A stretch of 22,105 nt of DNA from Gemmatimonadaceae bacterium (GCA_014379705.1 JACMLI010000267.1:1-22105); one strand, 5' to 3'; positions 1 to 8,040 are shown, numbered from the stretch's first letter. A program made the numbers and translations. The notes: generated from the letters alone by a model not told the origin.

Positions 1-29
1 GACGACCGACACGTCCCTCCGCACAGAGG

Positions 30-1343
30 TCAAAAGACCTTCTGCAGCAAGTACAGCATCATGCCGGCCAGGCCACCGACGAGCGTGCCGTTGATGCGGA
101 TGAACTGCAGGTCGCGGCCGATCGCGAGCTCGATGCGGCGGGACGTGGCGATCGGATCCCAGCGCTTCACCGTCGTCGCGATGAGCTCGCCGACTTCACT
201 CTGGTACCGCTCGACGACCGCCATCACCGCGTCGATCAGCCACGCGTCGATCTTCTCCATCAGCACGGGGTCTCGCAGCGTGGCCTCGCCGAATGCCGTG
301 AGACCCTTCTGGATCGCTTCAGGCTTGAAGCCCTCGGGGTCGTCGGCGTAACGCACGAGTGCCGCCCGCACATCGGACCAGATGGATGCGCTCAGCCCGC
401 GGACCGCCTCGGCGTTCAGCACGTCCTCCTTGATCTGCTCGAACTTGAGGATCACCTCCGGCGAGGCCTGGAGCTTGACCATGAACTCGTCGAGGGCGGC
501 GTCGAAGCGGAGACGCAGCGGATGGTTGGGGTCCGCGTGCACCGCCTGCATCGTGCGCTCGAGCGCCGTCACGATCTTCCGGGCGATCCGGTCGTCCACG
601 GCCCCCGGGACCCACCACGGGCTTTCCGTCTCGACGCGCTCGCGGATCAGGTCCTGGTTCTCGGTCAGGAAGCGCGCCGTGAGGGCGATCGCATCGTCGA
701 GGAGCGCCTGGTGACGGTTGTCCGAGGTGAGCACGGAGAGGAACTTGCCGAGCAGCGGCGCGGCCTGCGTGGACTTGATGCGGCTTACCACCGTGCGGGT
801 GATGGCGTCCTCCACGTCTTCGTCGCGCACCACGTTCGCCGCCGCGGCGAGCGCCCGCGCCAGCTGCCGGGCGATGCGCTTGCCGTTTTCAGGGTCCACC
901 ATCCACGTCGCCGCCCGCTGCGCCGCGTTGAGCGTGTGGAGCTTGGCGACGATGACGTCGCGGTTGAGGAAGTTCTTCTCCACGAACGCGCCTAACGTTG
1001 CGCCCACCCGGTCCTTGCGGGTCGGGATGATCGCGGTGTGCGGGATCGGGATCCCCAGCGGGTGCTTGAAGAGCGCCGTCACCGCGAACCAGTCGGCGAG
1101 CCCGCCGATCATGGCGGCTTCGGCGGTGGCCCGCACGATGCCCAGCCACGGATACATCGGCTCGAACCACCGCGCAACGAGGAAGACGATCGTGGAGCCG
1201 ATGAGCAGGCCCGTGGCCCACCGCTTCATCTGCGTCAGGCGCCCCTGCCGCATCGCCTCGTCGTCGGGGCGCAGCGGCTGGGGTTCCGACAGGGACTTGA
1301 GGTCCGGCACCGGGCGCCGGCCGTCCGGGCGAATGGCCGTCAC
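30..1343 (-). CDS. DUF445 family membrane protein (YjiN-like)
   Basis: A 437-aa protein close in length to E. coli YjiN-type DUF445 proteins, whose function is not established. A transmembrane segment lies at about residues 43-59. It is followed by the family's conserved block at about 75-113, with AMIGGLADWFAVTALF and then HPLGIPIPHT. A long, charged, probably helical region follows, and a second hydrophobic segment (about 418-436) closes the chain, so both ends are probably anchored in the inner membrane. The start is GTG, placed directly after the TAA stop of the upstream lipoprotein gene with no gap. An AGGAG ribosome site sits inside the last codons of that gene, implying translational coupling. 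It is the last gene of a five-gene minus-strand operon. Leu117 is encoded by TTA inside the CGTTAGGC octamer. Family assignment is firm; role is unknown. Confidence 0.9.
   Translation of the reverse strand: MTAIRPDGRRPVPDLKSLSEPQPLRPDDEAMRQGRLTQMKRWATGLLIGSTIVFLVARWFEPMYPWLGIVRATAEAAMIGGLADWFAVTALFKHPLGIPIPHTAIIPTRKDRVGATLGAFVEKNFLNRDVIVAKLHTLNAAQRAATWMVDPENGKRIARQLARALAAAANVVRDEDVEDAITRTVVSRIKSTQAAPLLGKFLSVLTSDNRHQALLDDAIALTARFLTENQDLIRERVETESPWWVPGAVDDRIARKIVTALERTMQAVHADPNHPLRLRFDAALDEFMVKLQASPEVILKFEQIKEDVLNAEAVRGLSASIWSDVRAALVRYADDPEGFKPEAIQKGLTAFGEATLRDPVLMEKIDAWLIDAVMAVVERYQSEVGELIATTVKRWDPIATSRRIELAIGRDLQFIRINGTLVGGLAGMMLYLLQKVF
990..997 (-). repeat. CGTTAGGC octamer 1
   Basis: Inside the DUF445 gene; read as Leu117(TTA)-Gly118 after an ACG threonine codon. 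Confidence 0.8.
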
Positions 1344-2600
1344 TTACTCCTCGAGCTTGACCTTCTTCAGGTCGATCACGTCCAGGCTGCTCCCGGCTGG
1401 CACGTCGACGTACAGCACGGACGGGCGACCCTGCACTTCCACCGCGGAGACAGCGATCGTGCGGCCCTTCGTGGAGTAGACGCGGCGCTCGCCGCTCGAC
1501 TGCATGGGACGCAGGTCCTCGAAGCGCTTGAGGAGCGCCGTGTCGACCAGGTCATAGAACTCGGCAGCATCCACCGCGGTGTCCCACACGCTCAGCCACG
1601 CCGTCGCATCGCCTCGTGGCGTGTTCCAGGAGACGAACCGGTCACCATCCCATCCGGCAGCGCCGCGATAGGCCGCGTCACGATCCTTGAGGTGCTGGAA
1701 GAGAAAGAGCCGCACCTCGAACTCGCCCAGGTCGTTCTCATAGGCGTCGGTCCCGCCCGTGGGGGCAGGGAGCGTGATCCAGGTGGGCGCGTCGCGGTTC
1801 AGGAAGAAGCGGTCTTCGTGCATCACCTGCTCGGTCGACACGGGCATGTCGTCGTACGGCAGCTTGCCTCCGCTCTTCTCCTTGAAGTTCTTCATGAACT
1901 CCGCCCCGGTGAGGTAGGGGAAGAGCAATGTCTCCTGGATGATCATCGGGGCGCCGGCAAACACGGGCATCGATCCCTGGCTGCTGCGGATCACCTCGCG
2001 CACGCGGTCCCACCCACCGGGCAGGTTGGCGACGGCGGTGCCACCACCCAGCATGCTGGCCAGCTGTTCCAGCGTCGCCTGGCCTTCCATCACGGCCTGC
2101 GCGGCGATCTGGCGATCGTTGCGGCGCTTGATCTTCCGCAGCGAGTCGAGGCTGAAGTACTGGTCCTGCAGGGCGTGCACGAGTTCGTGGGTCACGGTGA
2201 CGCTGACCATGTCGTCGGACGCGCCTTGCACGATGTAGAGCACCTTCGTCGCCGGATCGTAGAAGCCCGCGACCTGCTCGGTGAGCAGCGTGAGCATGAA
2301 CTGGCGCAGGTCGAGGGAGTCGGGGAGCAGCCCGAAGCGCTTGTACGCGCGTTCGCTCCCGCGCAGGTCCTCGTCAGGCAGGTCGCTCGCGAACTGTGCC
2401 TCGAGGAACTTCCGGACCTCGTCCTTCGAGCGCATCTCGAACTTCGGCGGCGTCTTGAAGGGCACGCCAATCGTCTTCTCGAGCTTCGGGATCGCGTCGG
2501 TCACCCGGTCGGCGATCGGTATGTCCTTCTTCTCGCGCGAACAGGCGAGGAGCGCGAGCAGTGTCAACACCCCGGCAACAGTTCTCGTCACTCGACCCAC
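1344..2600 (-). CDS. Lipoprotein with HExxH zinc-peptidase motif
   Basis: A 418-aa predicted lipoprotein. The N-terminus is a short lipoprotein signal ending LLALLAC, with Cys20 as the lipidation site. The motif VTHELVHALQDQY (HExxH at 138-142) is followed about 30 residues later by AVMEGQATLEQL. Glu172 there could be the third zinc ligand, as in gluzincin metallopeptidases. I do not recognise a named peptidase family, so substrate and activity are inferred only from the motif. The GTG start at 2600 overlaps the end of the AAA+ ATPase gene by 13 nt, and the gene's TAA stop abuts the GTG of the DUF445 gene. It probably acts in the periplasm, anchored to a membrane. Co-transcription with a Clp-like ATPase, a prepilin peptidase and an integral membrane protein suggests envelope protein processing, but that is inference. 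Confidence 0.8.
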   Translation of the reverse strand: MGRVTRTVAGVLTLLALLACSREKKDIPIADRVTDAIPKLEKTIGVPFKTPPKFEMRSKDEVRKFLEAQFASDLPDEDLRGSERAYKRFGLLPDSLDLRQFMLTLLTEQVAGFYDPATKVLYIVQGASDDMVSVTVTHELVHALQDQYFSLDSLRKIKRRNDRQIAAQAVMEGQATLEQLASMLGGGTAVANLPGGWDRVREVIRSSQGSMPVFAGAPMIIQETLLFPYLTGAEFMKNFKEKSGGKLPYDDMPVSTEQVMHEDRFFLNRDAPTWITLPAPTGGTDAYENDLGEFEVRLFLFQHLKDRDAAYRGAAGWDGDRFVSWNTPRGDATAWLSVWDTAVDAAEFYDLVDTALLKRFEDLRPMQSSGERRVYSTKGRTIAVSAVEVQGRPSVLYVDVPAGSSLDVIDLKKVKLEE

Positions 2601-3781
2601 CGTACGGTTTGACCGGTCGCCACCGCGACCACGCGCGCGACGTCGGTGCCATGGACGATCACGCCGTCGCGCAGCAGCACGTCGCGGAGCGTGGCGGCAG
2701 CCTGCAGGGCCACCGGCGTGGGCGCCATCTCGACTGTCGGTACCACCGACACGCTCGTCTTGATGGGCGGCACGTCTGCCGGGCCACCGGCGATGATGTA
2801 CTCGAGTTCCGCTCCGAATTGCTGCAGGGCGGCGAAGCCGTCGCGCGCGAACTTGCCGAGCGCATCGTTGTTGTCGCCATTCTCTTCAGGCGTGACGGAA
2901 TCGGCCTCGGGCTCGCGCTCACGCGTTTCGGGTTGCGGCTCCGTGCGCCGCCGTCGACGCCGCCCGCGCACGTCCACGATGAGGGCCTCGGCCTCGGGCG
3001 AGAAGCGCGTCGTCGCCTGGCGATGGGAACACGCCTCATCGAGCGCATCGATGGCGCGATCAGGGCGGCGGCGATCCTTGACGTATTCGTCGGTGAGCTG
3101 GACGCTCGCGCGGAGCGCCTCGTCCGAGATGATCACGTGGTGATGCCGCTCCAGGCGATCGCGACGCGCCACGAGCACGTCCATCGTTTCCTCGGAGGAC
3201 AGCTCGCGCACCGTGACCCGCTGGAAACGGCGTTCGAGAGCATGGTCGTGCTCGATCCACCGCTCGTACTCCTCGGTCGTCGTCGCGCCAATCACACGGA
3301 AGTCGCCGCGTACGAGCGCGGGCTTGAGCATGTTCGCCGCGTCCATCGCCACGCCAAGGCCACTGCCCTGGCCGATGAGGTTGTGCAGCTCATCAATGAA
3401 CAGCACGACGTCGGGGTCCGCGGAGCACTCGGCGACGAGGGCGCGGATGCGTTCCTCGTATTGTCCGCGATACGCGGTCCCGGCGAGCAGGGACACGTGA
3501 TCGAGCGCGAGGACCCTGGCGGAGCGCAGCATGAAGGGGACGTCGTTCCCGATCAGGCGCTGGGCGAGCCCCTCGGCGATGGCCGTCTTGCCGACGCCGG
3601 CGGGCCCCACGAGGGCCGCGTTGTTCTTCCCATGCCGGAGCAGGATGTCCATCAACCGCGCGATCTCCTCGTCGCGGCAGCGCACCGGCTCGAGCCGGTT
3701 GGCGCGCGCATCGCGCGTGAGGTCGCGGGTAAACCGGCCAAGGGCCCCCGTCACCGGGCGGCCAAGATCTTCTTCACTCAT
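2588..3781 (-). CDS. ClpA/ClpB-type AAA+ ATPase with a single (D1) AAA module
   Basis: A 397-aa cytoplasmic ATPase matching the first AAA module of ClpA/ClpB/ClpC. LEPVRCRDEEI is the Clp entry motif (usual form LDPVIGRDEEI). Walker A GPAGVGKT lies at 59-66, Walker B LFIDELHNL around 127-135, an ATTTEEY sensor-1 segment at 166-172, LERRFQRV with the arginine finger near 184-185, and the small-domain motif RRPDRAIDALDEA at 238-250. After about residue 275 comes a basic, then acidic low-complexity linker. The final stretch (VARVVAVATGQTVRWV) resembles the ClpB segment leading into D2 (usual form ...TGIPV...), but the protein stops there and D2 is absent. The N-terminal Clp repeat domain is also missing. 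The ATG start shares one base with the stop of the prepilin peptidase gene (TGATG). An open frame continues upstream but lies inside that gene. Likely an ATP-driven remodeler; partner unknown. Confidence 0.88.
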   Translation of the reverse strand: MSEEDLGRPVTGALGRFTRDLTRDARANRLEPVRCRDEEIARLMDILLRHGKNNAALVGPAGVGKTAIAEGLAQRLIGNDVPFMLRSARVLALDHVSLLAGTAYRGQYEERIRALVAECSADPDVVLFIDELHNLIGQGSGLGVAMDAANMLKPALVRGDFRVIGATTTEEYERWIEHDHALERRFQRVTVRELSSEETMDVLVARRDRLERHHHVIISDEALRASVQLTDEYVKDRRRPDRAIDALDEACSHRQATTRFSPEAEALIVDVRGRRRRRRTEPQPETREREPEADSVTPEENGDNNDALGKFARDGFAALQQFGAELEYIIAGGPADVPPIKTSVSVVPTVEMAPTPVALQAAATLRDVLLRDGVIVHGTDVARVVAVATGQTVRWVE

Positions 3782-4653
3782 CAACCGGTCACCACCTGGT
3801 TCAGGTACCATGAAATCAACACGTCCCCCCACAGGAGCGCGACCACCGCCGCGGGGGCAAGGAACACACCAAACGGTACATGGGGGAGTGCCCCCTCCTC
3901 CTCGCCGGCGACGTCTCCCTCGGCTGGGGCCGGCGCCGGGACGGCGTGGGCCGGAGCGCCTCGCAACTTGACGACGGGCAGGACGATCAGCACGAACACC
4001 GCCGCGCCTAACGCCGCTCCCATGAAGAGCACGAGCAGCGCGCGTCCGGGGCCGACCGCGCCGCCCACCACCGCCATCAGCGTGACATCGCCAAAGCCCA
4101 TCGCTTCCTTCTTGAGCGTCACCTCGCCGAGCCATCCGACGATGGACACCGCCCCCGCCCCGGCGCACGCCCCGACGATCGCGTCCCAGGGACCGGCGAA
4201 CGGGGAGACGTCGAGCCGGAAGCCGGAGATCAGCGCGGTGGCCACCACGAAGACCAGCCCCGACACCGTGAAGCCGTCGGGAATCAGGTAGTGCTTGAAA
4301 TCGGTGATGGCGATGCCCAGCAGGATCGTGATGAAGATGGCGATGCGCACCGCGGTGAAGCCAAGCCCGAACTGGTACACGCACGCCGCCCAGAGGAGCC
4401 CGACCACCAGTTCAACGAGCGGGTACTGGAAGGAGATGTGCAAGCCGCAGCCGCGGCACCTGGCGCGCAGCAGGATCCAGCTGATGATCGGCAGGTTGTC
4501 GTACCAGGCGATCTGCAACCCGCAGTTTGGGCAGCGGGAGCGCGGCTTCACGACGGAGAGGTCGGCAGGCCAGCGCGCGATGCAGACGTTCAGGAACGAG
4601 CCCACGCAGGCGCCGACGACGAAGGCCCATACCACGAGGATGAGCGGGCTCAT
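3781..4653 (-). CDS. pilD: Type IV prepilin leader peptidase / N-methyltransferase (A24A family)
   Basis: A 290-aa polytopic inner-membrane enzyme that cleaves the leader of type IV pilins or type II secretion pseudopilins and methylates the new N-terminus. The N-terminal ACVGSFLNVCIARWP block is typical of the methyltransferase half. Two CxxC pairs (Cys41/44 in CPNCG, Cys66/69 in CRGCG) form the zinc site seen in PilD-type enzymes. The catalytic aspartates of the GxGD-type protease are visible as Asp118 (AITDFKHYLIPD) and Asp189 (MGFGDV). Several hydrophobic helices fill the rest, with a Pro/Ala/Glu-rich insert around 235-255. The ATG overlaps the TGA of the methyltransferase gene as ATGA. 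No pilin or secretion genes lie in the window, so the substrates are elsewhere. Leu215 uses TTA inside CGTTAGGC. The symbol is by family resemblance; gspO or comC are alternatives. Confidence 0.93.
   Translation of the reverse strand: MSPLILVVWAFVVGACVGSFLNVCIARWPADLSVVKPRSRCPNCGLQIAWYDNLPIISWILLRARCRGCGLHISFQYPLVELVVGLLWAACVYQFGLGFTAVRIAIFITILLGIAITDFKHYLIPDGFTVSGLVFVVATALISGFRLDVSPFAGPWDAIVGACAGAGAVSIVGWLGEVTLKKEAMGFGDVTLMAVVGGAVGPGRALLVLFMGAALGAAVFVLIVLPVVKLRGAPAHAVPAPAPAEGDVAGEEEGALPHVPFGVFLAPAAVVALLWGDVLISWYLNQVVTG
4006..4013 (-). repeat. CGTTAGGC octamer 2
   Basis: Inside the prepilin peptidase gene; read as Leu215(TTA)-Gly216 after a GCG alanine codon. Confidence 0.8.
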
Positions 4654-5408
4654 GGCTGCACCTCGTAGAGCATGATACCGGCCGCCACCGCGACGTTGAG
4701 CGACTCGGCGTCGCCACGCATGGGGAGGGACACGAGCCGGCTCGCGAGAGTGCGGACGGCGGGGGTCAGCCCTGCCCCTTCGTTGCCGACGGCAATCGCC
4801 AGGCGCGGCGGGGCGTGGACGTCCGCGATCGGGACGCCCGCGGTGTCGGCTCCCCACAGGGGGCATTGCTCGCGTTCGAGGAACGCGGAGAGCGCCTCCA
4901 GGTCGGTCTGGAGCGCGTGATGCTTGAAGAGGGATCCCATTGCGCTACGGACGACTTTCGCGTTCCACAGGTCAACCGTTCCGGGCAGGGCGACCGATCC
5001 GTCGAGGCCGAGGGCGTGGGCGGTACGGAGGAGGGTCCCGAGATTTCCGGGGTCCTGGATCGCGTCGATCACGAGGAGGCGCAGCGGCGTCCGGCCGGCG
5101 AGGTCTGGCAGTGTCCGCACGGGCACGATGCCGATGGCCAGTACCCCCTGCGGTGACTCGGTCGATGCCGCGCTTGCGAACTCGCGCTCCGACACGTCGC
5201 TCACCGTGATCCCCGCCGTATCGAGGTCCGCACGCAGTCGGGCGCCGCGGGGCGTGTCTACGAGTTGCGGACCGCACACCACTCCTTCTATCCCCACGGG
5301 GGAATGCAGCAGTTCCTCCACGGCGCGAACCCCCTCGGCGACGAAGCGGCCATCGCGCTCCCTGGCCTTTCTTCGCGAGAGGTCTCTGGCCTGGGTCAGG
5401 AGGCGCAT
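4650..5408 (-). CDS. SpoU/TrmH-family RNA 2'-O-ribose methyltransferase
   Basis: A 252-aa SPOUT-class methyltransferase that transfers methyl from SAM to a ribose 2'-OH in rRNA or tRNA. An N-terminal substrate-binding domain (about 1-95, with RFVAEGVRAVEELL) precedes the knotted catalytic domain. All three signature motifs are present: DAIQDPGNLGTLLRTA (115-130, motif 1), GNEGAGL (208-214, motif 2) and LPMRGDAESLNVAVAAGI (229-246, motif 3). Length and the N-terminal domain fit the RlmB/TsnR-like branch that modifies 23S rRNA guanosines, but the exact site cannot be read from sequence. It is the first gene of the minus-strand operon, starting at ATG 78 bp from the divergent M48 protease gene, so the operon's main promoter probably lies between 5409 and 5486. 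Its stop overlaps the next start (ATGA). Confidence 0.92.
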   Translation of the reverse strand: MRLLTQARDLSRRKARERDGRFVAEGVRAVEELLHSPVGIEGVVCGPQLVDTPRGARLRADLDTAGITVSDVSEREFASAASTESPQGVLAIGIVPVRTLPDLAGRTPLRLLVIDAIQDPGNLGTLLRTAHALGLDGSVALPGTVDLWNAKVVRSAMGSLFKHHALQTDLEALSAFLEREQCPLWGADTAGVPIADVHAPPRLAIAVGNEGAGLTPAVRTLASRLVSLPMRGDAESLNVAVAAGIMLYEVQP

Positions 5409-5486
5409 CGTTTTCCGCCGGTCCGGGGTATCATGCCCTCCAATCTACGTGCGGCCAAACGCGGCCGTTTCGAATGGAGACCATTG

Positions 5487-6344
5487 ATGACCAGAATCGC
5501 CTTCAAGCCCTCGCGCGGTGACGGCACTCCCCGCCGGGCACGCACCCCAGTCCGAGCCGGCACGCGCCACCGCCTCTTCGCCAGCACCGCCGTCTTCGTA
5601 CTCCTCGCGTCGGGATGCGCCGTCTCCACCCAGCAGGAAGTGGAACTCGGCCAGAACTACTCGGCGGAGATCAACAAGCAGCTCAAGCTGATGAATGATC
5701 CCGAGATCGTCCGCTACATCAACCTGCTCGGGGATTCGCTCACCCGCCTCGCCGACGATCGGTCGCTCAACTGGACGTTCTACGTCGTCGACAGCAAGGA
5801 AGTCAACGCGTTCGCCGTGCCGGGTGGATTCATCTACGTCAATCGCGGCCTGATCGAGCGCACGACGCGCATGAGCCAGCTCGCCGGCGTCCTCGCCCAC
5901 GAGATCGGCCACGTGACGATGCGCCACTCGGTCAAGCAGATGCAGACGGCCCAACGAGCAAATGCCGGCCTGACCCTTGCCTGCATCCTCACGTCGGTCT
6001 GTGAGTCCCAGGTCGCCGGCGCAGCGGTGCAACTGGGCGGCGGGGCCCTCTTCGCCAAGTTCTCGCGCGACGATGAGGCCGAGGCGGATCGCGCCGGCAT
6101 CTCGTTCCTCGTGAGCGCCAGGATCGATCCACGAGGCATACCGGAGATGTTCCGCATCCTGCTGAACGAACGCGCGTCGCGTCCCGGGGGCCTCGACTCC
6201 TGGTTCAGCACGCACCCCCTCGAGGAGGACCGCGTCAAGGCCACCGAGGCCGAGATCGCACGGATCCCGGCTGCGCAGCTGCGTGGCATGTCGAACGATT
6301 CCGAACGGTTCCAGCAGTTCAAGCGTCGCGTGGCGTCCTCGTAA
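5487..6344 (+). CDS. M48-family zinc metalloprotease, lipoprotein
   Basis: A 285-aa peptidase of the LoiP/BepA-type M48 group, without TPR repeats. A basic N-terminus and hydrophobic stretch end in FVLLASGC; Cys44 would be lipidated, although Ala rather than Leu/Val at -3 is not ideal for a lipobox. The active site AHEIGH lies at His138-Glu139-His142. The third zinc ligand is Glu197 in FSRDDEAEADRAG, the usual M48 helix, and STHPLEEDRV near the C-terminus is also typical. NAFAVPGGFIYVNRGLI matches the strand before the active site. It probably degrades or chaperones misassembled outer-membrane proteins in the periplasm. The ATG at 5487 is preceded by GGAGA at a good distance; the frame is open further upstream but overlaps the divergent methyltransferase gene. 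The next gene encodes an outer-membrane barrel, a possible client. Confidence 0.93.
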   Translation: MTRIAFKPSRGDGTPRRARTPVRAGTRHRLFASTAVFVLLASGCAVSTQQEVELGQNYSAEINKQLKLMNDPEIVRYINLLGDSLTRLADDRSLNWTFYVVDSKEVNAFAVPGGFIYVNRGLIERTTRMSQLAGVLAHEIGHVTMRHSVKQMQTAQRANAGLTLACILTSVCESQVAGAAVQLGGGALFAKFSRDDEAEADRAGISFLVSARIDPRGIPEMFRILLNERASRPGGLDSWFSTHPLEEDRVKATEAEIARIPAAQLRGMSNDSERFQQFKRRVASS

Positions 6345-6454
6345 GGCGCGAGCGACACTGTGAGCCGCGTGGCGACAACGCCGTAACGGTCGTCACGGCG
6401 GCTGGCGGTCCCAGCTGCTTTCGTGCATTGAGCTTATTCCTCACTTCGCCCCCC

Positions 6455-7075
6455 ATGTCACGTCGCCTCGTTCGCACTCTCATTTACAGCACCGTCCTGG
6501 TCGTCAGCGTGTCCGCGGCCGTCCACGCCCAGGCGCCGCGCCCGGTGACCGTGGGCATCGCCGTCGGAGCCACCATGCCCATCTCGGACTTTGCCAACGA
6601 CACCAAGACGGGCTATCACGGCGCCGGCTACCTGCAGTACGAGCCCGCTGGCGGCATCTGGGGCGTGCGAGGCGAAGGTTCGTATCACCGCTCCGACTTC
6701 ACCGACGAGGCCCTCGGCGACATTGGTGCCGATCCGGACGATGACATCACCAACAGCATCACGCACGTGGGCGTGGCGGCTGTGCTCCTCGGTCGCGGCC
6801 GTGATCGCACGGTCACGCCATACGCGCTGGGGGGGCTCGGGTACTATCGCGTCACCGTGTCGGCGTCGAGCGGCTCGCTCTCGCTGAGCGAATCGGAGAG
6901 CGGCTTCGGGTTCAATGGCGGCGCCGGCATTCGCTTCGGTCGCCAGGTCGGCTTCTTCCTCGAGGCGCGGTACCACCAGTTCTCGATCACGACGGAGGAT
7001 CCCGACGATCCGGCCAACAGCGACGTGAAGTCGACCTTCCGCATGATCCCGGTGTCGATCGGGGTGCGATTCTAG
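6455..7075 (+). CDS. Outer-membrane beta-barrel protein
   Basis: A 206-aa exported protein. A Sec signal peptide (MSRRLVRTLIYSTVLVVSV, cleavage near VHAQA) is followed by alternating hydrophobic/polar strands with glycine- and aromatic-rich turns: VGIAVGATMPISDF, GAGYLQYEP, TPYALGGLGYY, GFGFNGGAGIRFG and a final strand ending in Phe (MIPVSIGVRF). This layout is typical of small eight-stranded outer-membrane barrels (OmpA-barrel/OMP_b-brl types). A Ser/Glu-rich loop lies around residues 140-150 and an Asp-rich loop near 88-94. I chose ATG 6455 because it begins the signal peptide exactly; no Shine-Dalgarno is visible before it (the bases just upstream are all C). A TTG at 6428 in frame is less likely. 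Function beyond a surface barrel is unknown. Confidence 0.82.
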   Translation: MSRRLVRTLIYSTVLVVSVSAAVHAQAPRPVTVGIAVGATMPISDFANDTKTGYHGAGYLQYEPAGGIWGVRGEGSYHRSDFTDEALGDIGADPDDDITNSITHVGVAAVLLGRGRDRTVTPYALGGLGYYRVTVSASSGSLSLSESESGFGFNGGAGIRFGRQVGFFLEARYHQFSITTEDPDDPANSDVKSTFRMIPVSIGVRF

Positions 7076-7089
7076 AGGCGCTCACGCTC

Positions 7090-7143
7090 GTCATCCCGGA
7101 CAAGTGAGCGACAGCGAGGGCGGATCCGGGACCGAGTGTCGTT
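7090..7143 (+). repeat. Dispersed GTCATCCCGG-type intergenic repeat, copy 1
   Basis: The segment begins GTCATCCCGGACAAG and runs through GGATCCGGGACC to AGTGTCGTT. The reverse complement of 15866-15918 aligns along its whole length at roughly 80% identity by eye. It lies in the 3' spacer between two convergent genes. Confidence 0.75.
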
Positions 7144-7218
7144 CGGCCGGATGCCGACGGCAACGACACGAGGCTCCGGCCCCCGGCTGACAGCCTGCCG
7201 GGGCATGCTTCGCCGGAG
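7133..7218. terminator. Hairpin cluster between convergent genes
   Basis: Two structures are visible. GTGTCGTT (7136-7143) pairs with AACGACAC (7162-7169). A longer hairpin is formed by CTCCGGC-CCCCGGC (7174-7187) and GCCGGGG (7197-7203) plus GCCGGAG (7212-7218), with a small bulge. There is no clear T-tract. The position between the barrel gene (ends 7075) and the phosphorylase gene (ends 7231) suggests a bidirectional terminator. Confidence 0.45.
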
Positions 7219-7230
7219 GGACGAGGCTCG

Positions 7231-8040
7231 TCACTCCAGCGCGCTCACGACGCCCTCGATGAGTTCTTCGAAGGCGCCGGCCGCCCGCGCCGTCACCGCG
7301 ATCACGTCGGCGTGATCCACCTTCTCGTGTGAGAGGCCGGCCGCCGGGTTCGTGATGCAGCTGATGGCGGCGACGCGCATTCCGATGGCCCGCGCCACAA
7401 TGACTTCCGGCACTGTCGACATGCCCACGGCATCGATGCCGAATCGCTCGATCATGCGCACTTCGGTCGGCGTCTCGTACGTCGGACCGGAGAGTCCCCC
7501 GTAGACGCCCTCCTCCAGCGTGGTCCCCTGCTCCGTGGCCACCTTCCGCAAAAGCGCGCGCAACTCGGGATCGTACGGCTCGGACATGTCAGGGAAACGC
7601 ACGTCGCCCGGCTGGAGGCGTCCGATCAGCGGATTGACGAACATCAGGTTCACGTGGTCGCGCACGAGCATCAGCTGGCCCGGCTTGAACGTCCGTCGCA
7701 CCCCGCCCGCGGCGTTCGACAGGAGCAATACGCCCGCGCCAAGCGCGTGCACGACGCGCACGGGGAACGCGCTCTGTGCGGCGTCGTGCCCCTCGTACAT
7801 GTGGAAGCGCCCCGAGAGGGCAATCACCTCGCGTCCGCCTAACGTGCCGTGGACCAGTGCCCCTTCGTGCCCGGCAACGCCGGACGCGGCGAAGCCGGGG
7901 ATGTCGACATACGGGACGCGCGTCGCTCCCTCGATCCGGCGGGACAATCCGCCCAGGCCGGAGCCCAGCACGATCGCAGCGACGGGCTGTCGCACGTCAC
8001 ACCGTGCGCGTACCACGCTGACGGCGGCGGCCACGTTCAT
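7231..8040 (-). CDS. Purine nucleoside phosphorylase (trimeric, PunA/PNP family)
   Basis: A 269-aa cytoplasmic enzyme that phosphorolyses inosine or guanosine to the base and ribose-1-phosphate. The phosphate loop LGSGLGG lies at 25-31. HGTLGGREVIALSGRFHMYE, SNAAGG (108-113) and LVRDHVNLM follow in the order expected for low-molecular-mass PNP. Purine-binding residues equivalent to human Glu201 and Asn243 are Glu189 (GPTYETPTE) and Asn231 (ITNPAAG), which point to 6-oxopurines (inosine/guanosine) rather than adenosine. VGMSTVPEVIVARAIGM is also conserved. It is the last gene of the nucleotide-scavenging operon; its ATG overlaps the TGA of the adenosine deaminase gene (ATGA), which fits deaminase-to-phosphorylase flow. 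Leu67 is a TTA inside CGTTAGGC. MTAP-type activity is less likely given the Asn. Confidence 0.93.
   Translation of the reverse strand: MNVAAAVSVVRARCDVRQPVAAIVLGSGLGGLSRRIEGATRVPYVDIPGFAASGVAGHEGALVHGTLGGREVIALSGRFHMYEGHDAAQSAFPVRVVHALGAGVLLLSNAAGGVRRTFKPGQLMLVRDHVNLMFVNPLIGRLQPGDVRFPDMSEPYDPELRALLRKVATEQGTTLEEGVYGGLSGPTYETPTEVRMIERFGIDAVGMSTVPEVIVARAIGMRVAAISCITNPAAGLSHEKVDHADVIAVTARAAGAFEELIEGVVSALE
7837..7844 (-). repeat. CGTTAGGC octamer 3
   Basis: Inside the purine nucleoside phosphorylase gene; read as Leu67(TTA)-Gly68 after an ACG threonine codon. Confidence 0.8.

Noticed and set aside
25..45. AGAGGTC-AAAA-GACCTTCT hairpin at the end of the DUF445 gene.
   Set aside because: Short stem overlapping the stop codon; the downstream context is outside the window.
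1038..4291. Long plus-strand open frames opposite the minus-strand operon.
   Set aside because: They are antisense to genes with clear family motifs and show the His/Arg/Leu-rich composition of GC-rich shadow frames.
3782..4384. N-terminal extension of the Clp-like ATPase frame.
   Set aside because: It lies wholly inside the prepilin peptidase gene in another frame and has an arginine/glycine-rich shadow composition; the ATG at 3781 begins just before the Clp entry motif.
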